DNA from: an uncultured Bacilli bacterium
GTDB taxonomy: Bacteria; Bacillota_I; Bacilli_A; RF39; UBA660
Direction: 5' to 3'
DNA length: 64,000 nucleotides
NCBI GenBank assembly: GCA_934101625.1
Contig: CAKORV010000001.1
Coordinates: 66,176 to 130,175, forward strand
Of the stretch, positions 1 to 7,908 are shown in pieces. The position numbers and the translations under genes are program-made. The first letter of the stretch is position 1. Every line of letters begins with the position of its first letter. The notes beneath the pieces were generated by a model, which had not been told where the DNA came from, searched no databases, and was given only the letters and a program-made list of their open reading frames with translations.

Positions 1-127
1 CTGATACATTATAAATATGGTATTGCAATTCTCCATTATCTAACACAAATGTGTCGGTTATTGCTCTATCACCATTTTCATATGTGTCTGTTTCTCTACA
101 TAAAAATCTGCCATTATTTTTACTCAT
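1..127 (-). CDS. Start of a hypothetical protein, cut by the window edge
   Basis: A leftward reading frame starts at an ATG (125-127) with GGAGG (136-140) eight bases upstream and runs open to the window edge, giving 42 codons. It begins MSKNNGRFLCRETDTY and is polar and acidic with no signal peptide. It follows the HExxH gene at 175-936 on the same strand by 47 bases and is probably the last visible gene of that operon. I do not recognise it; the rest lies outside the window. Confidence 0.6.
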   Translation of the reverse strand, partial: MSKNNGRFLCRETDTYENGDRAITDTFVLDNGELQYHIYNVS

Positions 128-174
128 ATATTTTTCCTCCTTTCATTTTTATTTAAAATCATATTATTATGATT

Positions 175-936
175 TTAAAAACCAATTTTTCTAAAAATAT
201 TCGTGTTTGGAACAATACTAGTTTTTAATCCATAAAGTATTTTATTATCTAAGTCAATTTGTTGAGAACTAAAATCTAAAAAAATGCTTGTAAAATTATT
301 TAAAATTTTTAATGGATAAAAATTATTTTGGTATCCTAATGCTAAATAATAATTTAAATTATCTTTTGCTATACTAATGGCTTGCTTATTTAAATAAAAG
401 TTTTTTAAATAAAAATCATTTAGTAACTTAGAACTTTCAATATTTGCTTCTCTTTCATCTGGAATAAAATAATGAGCATTTTTATTATAGCAATTACTTT
501 TTTTGAATTGTAATGATAATTTTTTTGCAAGTGCTATTAGTGATTTATTATCATTATACATACATTTATATTGTATTGCGTGGAATATTTCGTGAAATAA
601 TATTGTATAATACTCTACTAAGAATGATTCATCACTTATAAATCCTAATTTATATGCTGTAATTAAATGTCCAATGTTTATAATTAGTATTCTTTTTTCG
701 TAATTATATAATCCTCCAGGTATATTGTTTTCGTAAAGAATTTTAATATTCTTTATGTAATCAAGTAATTGCAGATTTGAAATTAGTTCAATAATTAAGT
801 CATAGTTTTTTTTTGAAAATAAATTTTTGTCTAAGTTGGTTTTTAAATAATTCCAATAGTTTAGTAATAATTTGTTCAAACTATCATTTAAAATATAATA
901 ATGTGAATTATTAGTAAAATTTAAATTTGTTTCCAT
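175..936 (-). CDS. Putative HExxH zinc metallopeptidase-like protein (family A, copy 1)
   Basis: A protein of 253 residues that I cannot place in a named family. It carries HEIFH (H115, E116, H119) and, 42 residues later, the acidic motif PDERE (E161), a layout that suits a zinc site with a third glutamate ligand. There is no signal peptide or membrane segment, so it should act in the cytosol or be exported by an unseen route. The ATG at 936 was chosen because GAGAGG lies just upstream; an in-frame start at 987 has no such site. It lies downstream of a C39-like peptidase and another HExxH protein. The protein at 59914-60666 is a paralogue: it shares HExxH, the [DE]ER acidic motif and a related C-terminus (KILYGLKTS against RFKYGFPIS). 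Catalysis is inferred from the motif only. Confidence 0.62.
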   Translation of the reverse strand: METNLNFTNNSHYYILNDSLNKLLLNYWNYLKTNLDKNLFSKKNYDLIIELISNLQLLDYIKNIKILYENNIPGGLYNYEKRILIINIGHLITAYKLGFISDESFLVEYYTILFHEIFHAIQYKCMYNDNKSLIALAKKLSLQFKKSNCYNKNAHYFIPDEREANIESSKLLNDFYLKNFYLNKQAISIAKDNLNYYLALGYQNNFYPLKILNNFTSIFLDFSSQQIDLDNKILYGLKTSIVPNTNIFRKIGF

Positions 937-983
937 AATTACCTCTCGAATTAAGGCTATATTAACATAAACTTTAAAATGCG

Positions 984-1571
984 TCAAACATTTTCTTTAA
1001 TTTTGTTAATTAAAACACATTCTCTATTGTAAACTGAACCTAATGAAAAATCCTTTTTTGTTTCACTAAATACTCTTTCTATAGCTATTCTTCTATTGTA
1101 ATCAAATGGTTTATTAAATATCATTTTAACAGAATTATCATTATCATGCTCATTTCTATCTAAATAGTATGGGTCAAATATATAAACATAATTTTTAGTT
1201 ATTTTAGTTATAATTACATAATGTTCACATTCTTGATAACATCTTATAAAAACTACACCATCATTATTTATATATTCTTTCATTTTTTCTAAAGTAATTT
1301 GTTCTTTTTCTAGTCTTATACACTTAACATTAAAATTGTTTTCATTAGTATAATTTGTTATCCACTTTGTTAATTTTTTTATTGCCTCTCTACTAGTTCC
1401 GCCTTGTCCAAGATTGCCTTTATCATCATAGCAGTCCAATGTGTATTTAAATATCGATTTAACTAATAAAGCTGGTATTTCTTCTCTTTCAAATAAGTAA
1501 CTAAATGCATTTAAAAGCGATACTGTTCCACAATCAAATTCTGTTACTTGAAATCTTAATGGTATTTTCAT
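984..1571 (-). CDS. C39-like (papain-fold) cysteine peptidase family protein
   Basis: A 195-residue protein starting MKIPLRFQVTEFDCGTVSLL. Cys14 in the DCGT motif, His117 in EHYVIIT and Asp133 in FDPYY form the Cys-His-Asp triad expected of C39-like peptidases, which include the leader peptidases of bacteriocin exporters. Here the domain stands alone, with no transmembrane or ATPase part, so a role in leader cleavage is only a possibility. The start has AAGGAG ten bases upstream. It sits inside the leftward operon, ten bases after the HExxH gene at 1581-2447. It could also be an inactive or substrate-binding C39-like domain, but all three triad positions are present. Confidence 0.7.
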   Translation of the reverse strand: MKIPLRFQVTEFDCGTVSLLNAFSYLFEREEIPALLVKSIFKYTLDCYDDKGNLGQGGTSREAIKKLTKWITNYTNENNFNVKCIRLEKEQITLEKMKEYINNDGVVFIRCYQECEHYVIITKITKNYVYIFDPYYLDRNEHDNDNSVKMIFNKPFDYNRRIAIERVFSETKKDFSLGSVYNRECVLINKIKENV

Positions 1572-1580
1572 AAATTCTCC

Positions 1581-2447
1581 TTATAAAATTTTACTTTTCA
1601 ATATTTCACTTGTAAAATCATATGTTTCTTCACATAATTTATTAAGTCTTTCATTATGTGCTTTTCTTTTTTCGGGTGTGTTAACTTCATCCCAAGGTGC
1701 ATACATTGCATTGACTAATGTATCTAAATTTTCACATATTATTTTTGCATTTTCCTCTCCTAAGTATTCAATCCAATCATTATCTTCTTTAAATTGTGCT
1801 CTAAATAATAGTTTTTTTAGTTCATCATTTTGTAATAACAATTCAGCAATTCTACTGGCTCTACCATAGCTCTTTATTTGATACTCTCCTGTTATTAACT
1901 CGCATATTTTTGCAGTAGTAACTGAATTTAATGCTTCTTCGATACCTAACATACTTGTTTCTTTTACCTCTATTTTACCATTTTCTATATCACATATATC
2001 TTTATTTAAACCAGTTGAATCATATACTTTACCATTTATAAGTTTTTCTTTTTTATATCCTTTAATAGCGTGACATAGTTCATGTACAATTGTATCGAGT
2101 TTGTTATTGTCTAAAACAAATTCTTTTTTATATGGAGTTCTTATATATACAATTGATTTTGATTCTAAGCCTTTATCTGTAATTTTTATATTTTTATGAT
2201 AGAAAGCACCACCTGTTGTTGGTATTTGCCATTTTTCCTGTGTGTTAAAGTAAGTATTTAAATAATCTTGCATATTCTCGGTAGGTCCTTGTATATGTAT
2301 TTCACATTCATTAATAGTGCTCAAAATCATTTCAGTATGTTCTTCTCCATATACTTTAATAATCGCAGGTATAACAGAATTTAACAACCTTATCATATCA
2401 TCAGAATAGTTAAATTTTATTTTTAAATTATCTAAATAGTTTTCCAT
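1581..2447 (-). CDS. Putative HExxH zinc metallopeptidase (family B)
   Basis: A 288-residue soluble protein with HELCH at residues 122-126 and, 45 residues on, the motif GIEEALNSVTTAK, whose glutamates (E170/E171) could give the third zinc ligand. That is the general layout of gluzincin-like peptidases. There is no signal peptide. AGGAG lies seven bases upstream of the ATG. The gene follows the isochorismatase-like gene by nine bases and precedes the C39-like peptidase gene, so three possible hydrolases are co-transcribed. It is not obviously homologous to the HExxH protein at 175-936 beyond the motif. The substrate is unknown. Confidence 0.62.
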   Translation of the reverse strand: MENYLDNLKIKFNYSDDMIRLLNSVIPAIIKVYGEEHTEMILSTINECEIHIQGPTENMQDYLNTYFNTQEKWQIPTTGGAFYHKNIKITDKGLESKSIVYIRTPYKKEFVLDNNKLDTIVHELCHAIKGYKKEKLINGKVYDSTGLNKDICDIENGKIEVKETSMLGIEEALNSVTTAKICELITGEYQIKSYGRASRIAELLLQNDELKKLLFRAQFKEDNDWIEYLGEENAKIICENLDTLVNAMYAPWDEVNTPEKRKAHNERLNKLCEETYDFTSEILKSKIL

Positions 2448-2456
2448 AGTTAACTC

Positions 2457-2939
2457 CTAAATTATATTATTTTTTCCTATTAATTTTTCAAGAAGTTTTA
2501 ATGCATAATTATGATAATCTATTCCAGAGTGACTCATACATAAATCTTTTAATATTTTAACATCTAAATTATAATCAAAAAGGTCTAATGCTGTTTTTAA
2601 AACACAAGCATCTGTATCAATCCCACATAAATAGATTGTATTTATATTATTAATTTTTATATATTCTTTTAGTTCTTCAGTTAATGCTGTATATGTTTTC
2701 TTAGTAAATATTTTATAATTATCAGTGTTTAGAACAATTTCTCTATCTTCATCTTCTACACATCCTATATAATTTAATTTATTATAAAAATTATTATCAA
2801 GTTCATTTATAAATTTAGTAAAGCATACATAATCTAAAGTATTTGTTTCAATATAATCTTTTATTTTATCAGGTATATCTTTTGTATTTTCATTTATAAA
2901 ATTATTTTGTAAATCTATAATTAATAACATATTTTTCAT
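2457..2939 (-). CDS. Isochorismatase-family cysteine hydrolase
   Basis: A 160-residue protein that fits the isochorismatase/nicotinamidase family: Asp9 (LLIIDLQNNF), a lysine at 80 or 81 (FTKKTYTAL) and the nucleophile Cys112 (CGIDTDACVLKTALDLF) make up the Asp-Lys-Cys triad. The family hydrolyses amide, urea or vinyl-ether bonds in small molecules such as nicotinamide. The substrate cannot be told from the sequence. I chose the ATG at 2939 because AGGTG lies six bases upstream; an ATG nine bases earlier almost touches that site. It is the first gene of the leftward operon, behind a good promoter at 2957-2985. Confidence 0.82.
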   Translation of the reverse strand: MKNMLLIIDLQNNFINENTKDIPDKIKDYIETNTLDYVCFTKFINELDNNFYNKLNYIGCVEDEDREIVLNTDNYKIFTKKTYTALTEELKEYIKINNINTIYLCGIDTDACVLKTALDLFDYNLDVKILKDLCMSHSGIDYHNYALKLLEKLIGKNNII

Positions 2940-2956
2940 ATCATTCACCTAACTTA

Positions 2957-2985
2957 TTTATATCATCAGTTATTTGTTTAGTCAA
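2957..2985 (-). promoter_or_regulatory. Promoter of the leftward peptidase/hydrolase operon
   Basis: Read leftward, TTGACT (2980-2985) and TATAAA (2957-2962) are separated by 17 bases, with TGA just before the -10 as an extended element. It sits about 20 bases upstream of the first gene, as expected for a sigma-A promoter. Confidence 0.7.
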
Positions 2986-3069
2986 ATTATATTGGTATTA
3001 TTGTGTAAAGTAAATTGTTCTTTTATTTAATTATTAAGATTAAAATAAAAGACTTTTTAATATAACTTT

Positions 3070-3077
3070 GATATAAT
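3070..3077 (+). promoter_or_regulatory. Extended -10 promoter of the polysaccharide cluster
   Basis: TGATATAAT (TGn plus TATAAT at 3072-3077) lies 23 bases upstream of the GTG start at 3100. No good -35 is visible, which is common for extended -10 promoters. It is divergent from the promoter at 2957-2985. Confidence 0.6.
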
Positions 3078-3099
3078 TGTTTTAGGTTTAGGTGATAAA

Positions 3100-3639
3100 G
3101 TGAAAAGTTATGTTAAAAAACAATTTATTAGATTTAGAGTTTATTTAATATTTGATGCTTATAAAAGAACTAAGTATATAGTTAAAAAGAATATTTTTTA
3201 TAGTGTAGGTGATAATTTCTTTTTTCAACCAAGAAAGTTACCAAGTGATGCTAAAATGATTAGTTTTGGTAATAATGTTACAGTTGCTAGTGATGTAACT
3301 TTTATAAATCATGATATTATACATAATGTTTTAAATAATATGGGATATAATAAATATTATCCTTATTATTTGAGACCTATTAAAGTTGGAGATAATGTAT
3401 TTATAGGGTCCAATAGTGTGATTCTACCAAATATTAAAATAGGAAATAATGTTATCATTGGTTCTGGAAGTGTAGTTACAAAAGATATACCTGATAATAC
3501 TGTCGTGGGTGGAAATCCTGCTAAGAAGATATGTACTTTTGATGAATATGTTTCTAAAAGAGAGAAAACTTATACTAATGATATTATAGAAGTAGATAAT
3601 TTATGGAGAATGTTTAATGATGAAAAAGATAATAAATAA
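3100..3639 (+). CDS. Left-handed beta-helix acyltransferase (sugar O-acetyltransferase)
   Basis: A 179-residue protein. Its C-terminal half has hexapeptide repeats (VFIGSNSVILPNIKIGNNVI, then IGSGSVVTKDIP) and the end motif NTVVGGNPAKKI of trimeric acetyl-CoA-dependent acyltransferases of the Vat/WbbJ/maltose acetyltransferase group. A histidine in FINHDII fits the catalytic histidine. It probably adds an acetyl group to a sugar of the surface polymer made by the downstream genes. The start is GTG, preceded by AGGTGAT. The next gene starts inside its last codons, so the two are translationally coupled. The acceptor sugar cannot be predicted. Confidence 0.85.
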   Translation: MKSYVKKQFIRFRVYLIFDAYKRTKYIVKKNIFYSVGDNFFFQPRKLPSDAKMISFGNNVTVASDVTFINHDIIHNVLNNMGYNKYYPYYLRPIKVGDNVFIGSNSVILPNIKIGNNVIIGSGSVVTKDIPDNTVVGGNPAKKICTFDEYVSKREKTYTNDIIEVDNLWRMFNDEKDNK

Positions 3640-4861
3640 TAATAAATTCTTAAAAATATTCTTGTTTATGCAACCGTTTTTAGATGTTTTAGCTGCGGTG
3701 TTAATCTATAATAATGTTGATAACTTTGTTACATCTTTGATTAGATTAGTATTTATGGGATTAATGGTTTTATATTTATATTTTGGAGAGTATGAAAATA
3801 AAAAGAAAACTTTAATATATGTATCAACTTTAATTATGACAATTATTATTCATACATTAATTATGGTATTTGATAAAGATATGAGTGTATTTATGTATGA
3901 ATTTAAGAATACAATATCAACTTATTATTTTGTATTTTTGTTGATAAGTTTAGGAGTTATTTACAAAGATAATAAAATTAGTAAGAAAGAGCTTATGTAT
4001 TTGTGGATAATTTATGTTTTATTAACATTTATACCTAATGTTCTTGGTATTGGATTCAAAAGTTATTCACATAGTAAAACAGGTATGACTGGATGGTTTT
4101 ATTCAGCAAATGTAGTAGGTTCTATATTAGTTATTATATTACCTATAATATTGATTGAAATAAAAAAATTACCTAAGCTTTTAATAGTTATTTTAGGTGC
4201 ATTGGTACTTTATAGCGTATTTAGTTTAGGAACTAAGACACCTGTTTTAGGATTAGGTATAATACTATTTTTTAATCTTTTATATTATGTTTATAAATTA
4301 TTTAAATCTAAGAAAAAGAAAAGTATTGTTATAATATTTAGCAGTTTAATATTACTTTGTGGAGTTAGTGCTTATGTGATACCTAAAACAAGCTTTTATG
4401 AAAATTTAAAAATACATTATAACTTTTTAAAAAAGAATGATGTTAAAATATTTAGTAAAGAATTTTTAGATCATTTTGTATTTAGTCAAAGGCTATCCAT
4501 GGAAGAAAGAACTAGACATAATTATAATAAAAGTCATATTCAAGAAAAGATATTTGGTATAGGTTATATAGAAAATTATAGTACAGATTCAGTTAATCTT
4601 AAAATAGTTGAAATGGATTATTTTGATATATTTTATAGAGAAGGTATTATAGGATTTATTTTATTCTTTATACCAATTATATATATGATAGTAATGTTTT
4701 TTAAAAATAATTCTATTAATTTTGTGAGTGTTAATATGTTTATATCTATATTGTTAATAATGCTACTTGCTTTATTTCAAGGACATATATTTATTACACC
4801 TGCGATTAGTATATTTGTAGCATTAATATTAAATATGGGAAGGAGTAAATTAAGTGAATAG
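3617..4861 (+). CDS. O-antigen ligase/polymerase (Wzy/WaaL-like) membrane protein
   Basis: A 414-residue protein with about ten hydrophobic segments and a long polar loop around residues 255-340 before the last membrane spans, as in the O-antigen ligase/polymerase family (Wzy_C). The motif TGWFYSANVVGSILVIILP fits the conserved N-terminal half. Such proteins polymerise lipid-linked repeat units or transfer them to an acceptor outside the membrane. It overlaps the acetyltransferase gene by 23 bases and the next gene by 8, so it is part of an operon. Whether it polymerises or ligates cannot be decided from sequence. Confidence 0.75.
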   Translation: MMKKIINNNKFLKIFLFMQPFLDVLAAVLIYNNVDNFVTSLIRLVFMGLMVLYLYFGEYENKKKTLIYVSTLIMTIIIHTLIMVFDKDMSVFMYEFKNTISTYYFVFLLISLGVIYKDNKISKKELMYLWIIYVLLTFIPNVLGIGFKSYSHSKTGMTGWFYSANVVGSILVIILPIILIEIKKLPKLLIVILGALVLYSVFSLGTKTPVLGLGIILFFNLLYYVYKLFKSKKKKSIVIIFSSLILLCGVSAYVIPKTSFYENLKIHYNFLKKNDVKIFSKEFLDHFVFSQRLSMEERTRHNYNKSHIQEKIFGIGYIENYSTDSVNLKIVEMDYFDIFYREGIIGFILFFIPIIYMIVMFFKNNSINFVSVNMFISILLIMLLALFQGHIFITPAISIFVALILNMGRSKLSE

Positions 4862-5393
4862 GTTTAAAGATATTATTATAATTGTTTTAATTAGTTGTAT
4901 ACTTGTATTAGCATATTTCTTGTATAAAAATAATTCTAAAAATTGTGGAGAAGTTAGTGATGAAGAAAAATACAAATTATATGTTAATAATTATAAAAAA
5001 AGTATGAATAATTTAAATAGTAATAATGAACAATATAGAAATATTAAAATGATTAATAGTGAAGTAGTAGGTAGTTATACATTAATGGTTAATACTAATA
5101 ATGAGTTAATTTTAAATCAAGGTGGTAAGTATGAAGATTATGTGATGGCTAAAGATGTAGTTAATTTCTTTATAGTTGATGAAGGAAATGGTGGATTTAA
5201 TTATGTTTACTATACTACTTTGGATGGCTCATTATATACATTTTGTGTTGAGATGGGAGAACAAGATATAGAAAAATTAAATTTTAAATATATTGTAAAT
5301 GTAATAGACAATAATATAGAGTATTCTATTGGAGATGATGGATGTACTCCTTTATTTATAGATATTCTAGGAAATGTTTATAGCAAATATTAA
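4854..5393 (+). CDS. Membrane-anchored hypothetical protein
   Basis: A 179-residue protein with one N-terminal membrane segment (residues about 5-25, IIIIVLISCILVLAYFLY) and an extracytoplasmic polar domain. The GTG start at 4854 lies within the end of the upstream gene, with GGAAGGAG before it. I recognise no family. The tight overlap with the Wzy-like gene suggests a role at the outer face of the membrane in the same polymer pathway, but nothing in the sequence shows it. Confidence 0.7.
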   Translation: MNRFKDIIIIVLISCILVLAYFLYKNNSKNCGEVSDEEKYKLYVNNYKKSMNNLNSNNEQYRNIKMINSEVVGSYTLMVNTNNELILNQGGKYEDYVMAKDVVNFFIVDEGNGGFNYVYYTTLDGSLYTFCVEMGEQDIEKLNFKYIVNVIDNNIEYSIGDDGCTPLFIDILGNVYSKY

Positions 5394-5448
5394 TATTTCT
5401 TTTTCTTTTATAATTTTTATAGTATAATTAATTTAGAGGGTGATAGAA

Positions 5449-6495
5449 GTGAATTTTAATGTAAATGGACATAATGTATTTTTAATAGTGGCTGTTACTT
5501 TTGTTAGTTCAATTATATTCGTTTATCTTAGTAAGTTGGTGGCTATTCATACTGGAATTATGGATGTTCCTAATAAAAGAAGTGCTCATAAGAAACCTAC
5601 ACCTTTATTAGGTGGAATTGGAATATTTTTGTCATTTTTACTTGGATATATTTTATTTGGTAAAGAAAGTACTTTAATGTTATCTATTTTAATAGCATCA
5701 TTTTTAATATTATTACTTGGTATATTCGATGATATTAAACCAATAACGGCAAAAATTAAATTTTTAGTTCATATTTTAGTAGCATGTATTATAGTGTTTT
5801 ATGGTGGTTTAAAGTTAGATTATTTTGATATGTTTAGTATAAATGCTTATTTAGGTATATGGTCTTATCCAATAACTATTTTGCTAATAGTATCAATTAT
5901 AAATGCCATTAATTTAATAGATGGATTGGATGGTTTATGTGCTGGTATAAGTTCTATTTATTTTTTAACTATTGGAATAATTGCTTTAATTTTAAATAAA
6001 TTAGGTGGACTTGATATAATGCTTTCATTTATTATGTTTGGTGCTACAACAGGTTTTCTTGTTCATAATTTTCCGCCAGCTAAAATATTTATGGGAGATA
6101 CAGGAAGTACTTTTTTAGGATTAATGATAAGTGTTATTATGTTACTTGGATTCAAAACTGTTACTTTAACAAGTTTAATAATACCAATGGTACTTTTGAT
6201 TTTACCTATTATTGATACTTTATTTGCTATTATAAGAAGAACTATACATAAAAGACCTATTGGTGAAGCTGATAAAGAACATATTCATCATCAATTATTA
6301 AAGAAATTAAGTACTAGAAAAACTATTTTAATAATTTATTTTATAGATATGATATTTAGTGCTGTTACTATTTTATATAGTATTGGTTATAGAAAAGAAA
6401 TGGTTATATTTTATGTGTTGTTGGCTTTTCTAATACTATTTTTAGTGTTTAAAACTAATGTTATATTTGATAATGGAAAGAAAGTGAATAAATAA
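5449..6495 (+). CDS. tagO: Undecaprenyl-phosphate N-acetylglucosaminyl-1-phosphate transferase
   Basis: A 348-residue polytopic protein of the MraY/WecA/TagO family. It shows FDDIKPITAKIKFLVHI, NAINLIDGLDGLCAGIS, FMGDTGSTFLG and HIHHQLLKK, which carry the magnesium- and substrate-binding residues. TagO moves GlcNAc-1-phosphate from UDP-GlcNAc onto undecaprenyl phosphate, the first step of wall teichoic acid and related polymers. A GTG at 5449 fits the AGAGGGTGAT site better than the in-frame GTG at 5440. A TATAAT at 5423-5428 suggests a local promoter. It overlaps gpsA by one base. Confidence 0.92.
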   Translation: MNFNVNGHNVFLIVAVTFVSSIIFVYLSKLVAIHTGIMDVPNKRSAHKKPTPLLGGIGIFLSFLLGYILFGKESTLMLSILIASFLILLLGIFDDIKPITAKIKFLVHILVACIIVFYGGLKLDYFDMFSINAYLGIWSYPITILLIVSIINAINLIDGLDGLCAGISSIYFLTIGIIALILNKLGGLDIMLSFIMFGATTGFLVHNFPPAKIFMGDTGSTFLGLMISVIMLLGFKTVTLTSLIIPMVLLILPIIDTLFAIIRRTIHKRPIGEADKEHIHHQLLKKLSTRKTILIIYFIDMIFSAVTILYSIGYRKEMVIFYVLLAFLILFLVFKTNVIFDNGKKVNK

Positions 6496-7463
6496 TGAAA
6501 GTATGTATTTTAGGGAGTGGAGCATATGGTCTTGCTTTAGGAAGTATTTTTAATAGAAATAAACATAATGTTGTTATGTGGACTTTTAGTAAAGAGGAAG
6601 AGAAATTATTGAAGCTAAAAAGAGAAAGTAGTAAATTACCTGGTTATATTATTCCTGATAATGTTAAGATAACAAGTAGTATTAAGAGAGCTTTAAATAA
6701 ATCAAATTTAGTTGTTATAGCTGTACCAGCTTTTGCTGTAGATAGTACTTCTAAATTGATAAGTAAGTTTATAACTAAAGATATGCATATTTTAATTGCA
6801 ACTAAGGGTATTGAAAATGATACGTGTGATTTTTTGACTGATGTAGTCGAAAGATATATAAATAGTAATAAGATTGCTGTTATATCAGGACCAACTTTTG
6901 CTAGAGATATAGTATTAAATGTACCTGTTGGACTTAGTTTGGCTACTACTAATGTTAGAACTAAGAATTTTATTAAAAAAGCAATGGAAAGTGATATTGT
7001 TAAGTTAAGAGATACACAAGATGTTATTGGTGTGCAAATCTGTGGAGCAATAAAAAATGTAATGGCAATTGCTTCAGGTATATTAGATGGAATGAATGTT
7101 ACAGATTCAACAAAGGCTTTGTTTTTAACTGAAAGTTTAAATGATATTAAAGAATTAATAGATGCATTAGGTGGTAATAAGAAAACTATTCTTTCATTTA
7201 GTGGATTTGGTGATATTTTAATGACTTGTACAAGCACTAATAGTAGAAATTTTAGTTATGGTCATTTAATTGGTGAAGGAAAGTTAGAAGAGGCTAAAAT
7301 ATATGGAGAAAATACAACTGTAGAAGGATTATATACTTTAAAAAGTATTAAGGAATTAATTAAAAGAGAACATGTTAAAATGCCAATAGTAGATTTAATA
7401 AGTGATATTATTATTGGAAATAAAAATAAAGAAGAGATATTAAGATTTCTTATAGAAAAGTAA
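6495..7463 (+). CDS. gpsA: NAD(P)H-dependent glycerol-3-phosphate dehydrogenase
   Basis: A 322-residue protein, the usual length for GpsA. The N-terminal dinucleotide-binding motif GSGAYGLALG is followed by SGPTFARDI and the conserved lysine region QICGAIKNVMAIASGI. It reduces dihydroxyacetone phosphate to sn-glycerol-3-phosphate for phospholipids and glycerol-phosphate polymers. Its place between tagO and a glycerol-phosphate transferase of the LtaS type suggests it supplies glycerol phosphate to that polymer. The ATG overlaps the tagO stop codon. Confidence 0.95.
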   Translation: MKVCILGSGAYGLALGSIFNRNKHNVVMWTFSKEEEKLLKLKRESSKLPGYIIPDNVKITSSIKRALNKSNLVVIAVPAFAVDSTSKLISKFITKDMHILIATKGIENDTCDFLTDVVERYINSNKIAVISGPTFARDIVLNVPVGLSLATTNVRTKNFIKKAMESDIVKLRDTQDVIGVQICGAIKNVMAIASGILDGMNVTDSTKALFLTESLNDIKELIDALGGNKKTILSFSGFGDILMTCTSTNSRNFSYGHLIGEGKLEEAKIYGENTTVEGLYTLKSIKELIKREHVKMPIVDLISDIIIGNKNKEEILRFLIEK

Positions 7464-7495
7464 ATAGTGATATTTCTTTTTCTTTTTCTGTGTAG

Positions 7496-7501
7496 TATAA
7501 T
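7496..7501 (+). promoter_or_regulatory. Candidate -10 element before the gene at 7522
   Basis: TATAAT lies 20 bases before the ATG, after a pyrimidine-rich run (TTTCTTTTTCTTTT). No clear -35 is seen, so this is a modest call. Confidence 0.45.
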
Positions 7502-7521
7502 ATTTAATCAGGAGATGAATT

Positions 7522-7908
7522 ATGAATAAGTTTATAGCATTAATGTTACCTAGTAGTTTGGGTACAATTATTTATTTAAGAAATACAACTAAAGAAAATG
7601 AAAAGTTAGGAATTTATGTTTATTTATTAAATACTTTGTTAACAAATATTATTAGCTATGTGTTTATGTATAGTGTAAAAGGAATTAAATCATTTAATTT
7701 TACTAATATGTTTACTGTTAAGTATTCTTTGTGTAGTTTAATTATTTCTATTTTTTTAAGTATTCTTTTTGTAATAGTAAGTAAAAATATTAAATTAAAT
7801 GTTGAATTTAAAGAGGTAATAAATAATGAAGGAAAAGTTGAAGTTAGGGAAGAAAAAAATTCTAGTAAAGAAACCAAAAAAAGAAAAAATATTAAGAATA
7901 ATAAATAA
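7522..7908 (+). CDS. Small membrane protein of unknown function
   Basis: A 128-residue protein with about three hydrophobic segments (roughly residues 5-20, 28-50 and 68-90) and a very lysine-rich C-terminal tail. CAGGAGATG lies just upstream of the ATG. It overlaps the next gene, for the LtaS-like enzyme, by 83 bases in another frame. I recognise no family; a helper role for that enzyme would be a guess. Confidence 0.65.
   Translation: MNKFIALMLPSSLGTIIYLRNTTKENEKLGIYVYLLNTLLTNIISYVFMYSVKGIKSFNFTNMFTVKYSLCSLIISIFLSILFVIVSKNIKLNVEFKEVINNEGKVEVREEKNSSKETKKRKNIKNNK

Noticed and set aside
1678..1869. Rightward 63-codon frame
   Set aside because: It is antisense to the HExxH gene and lacks a ribosome-binding site.
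6644..7237. Leftward frame of 197 codons
   Set aside because: It lies inside gpsA, which is well supported, and has no start signal of its own.
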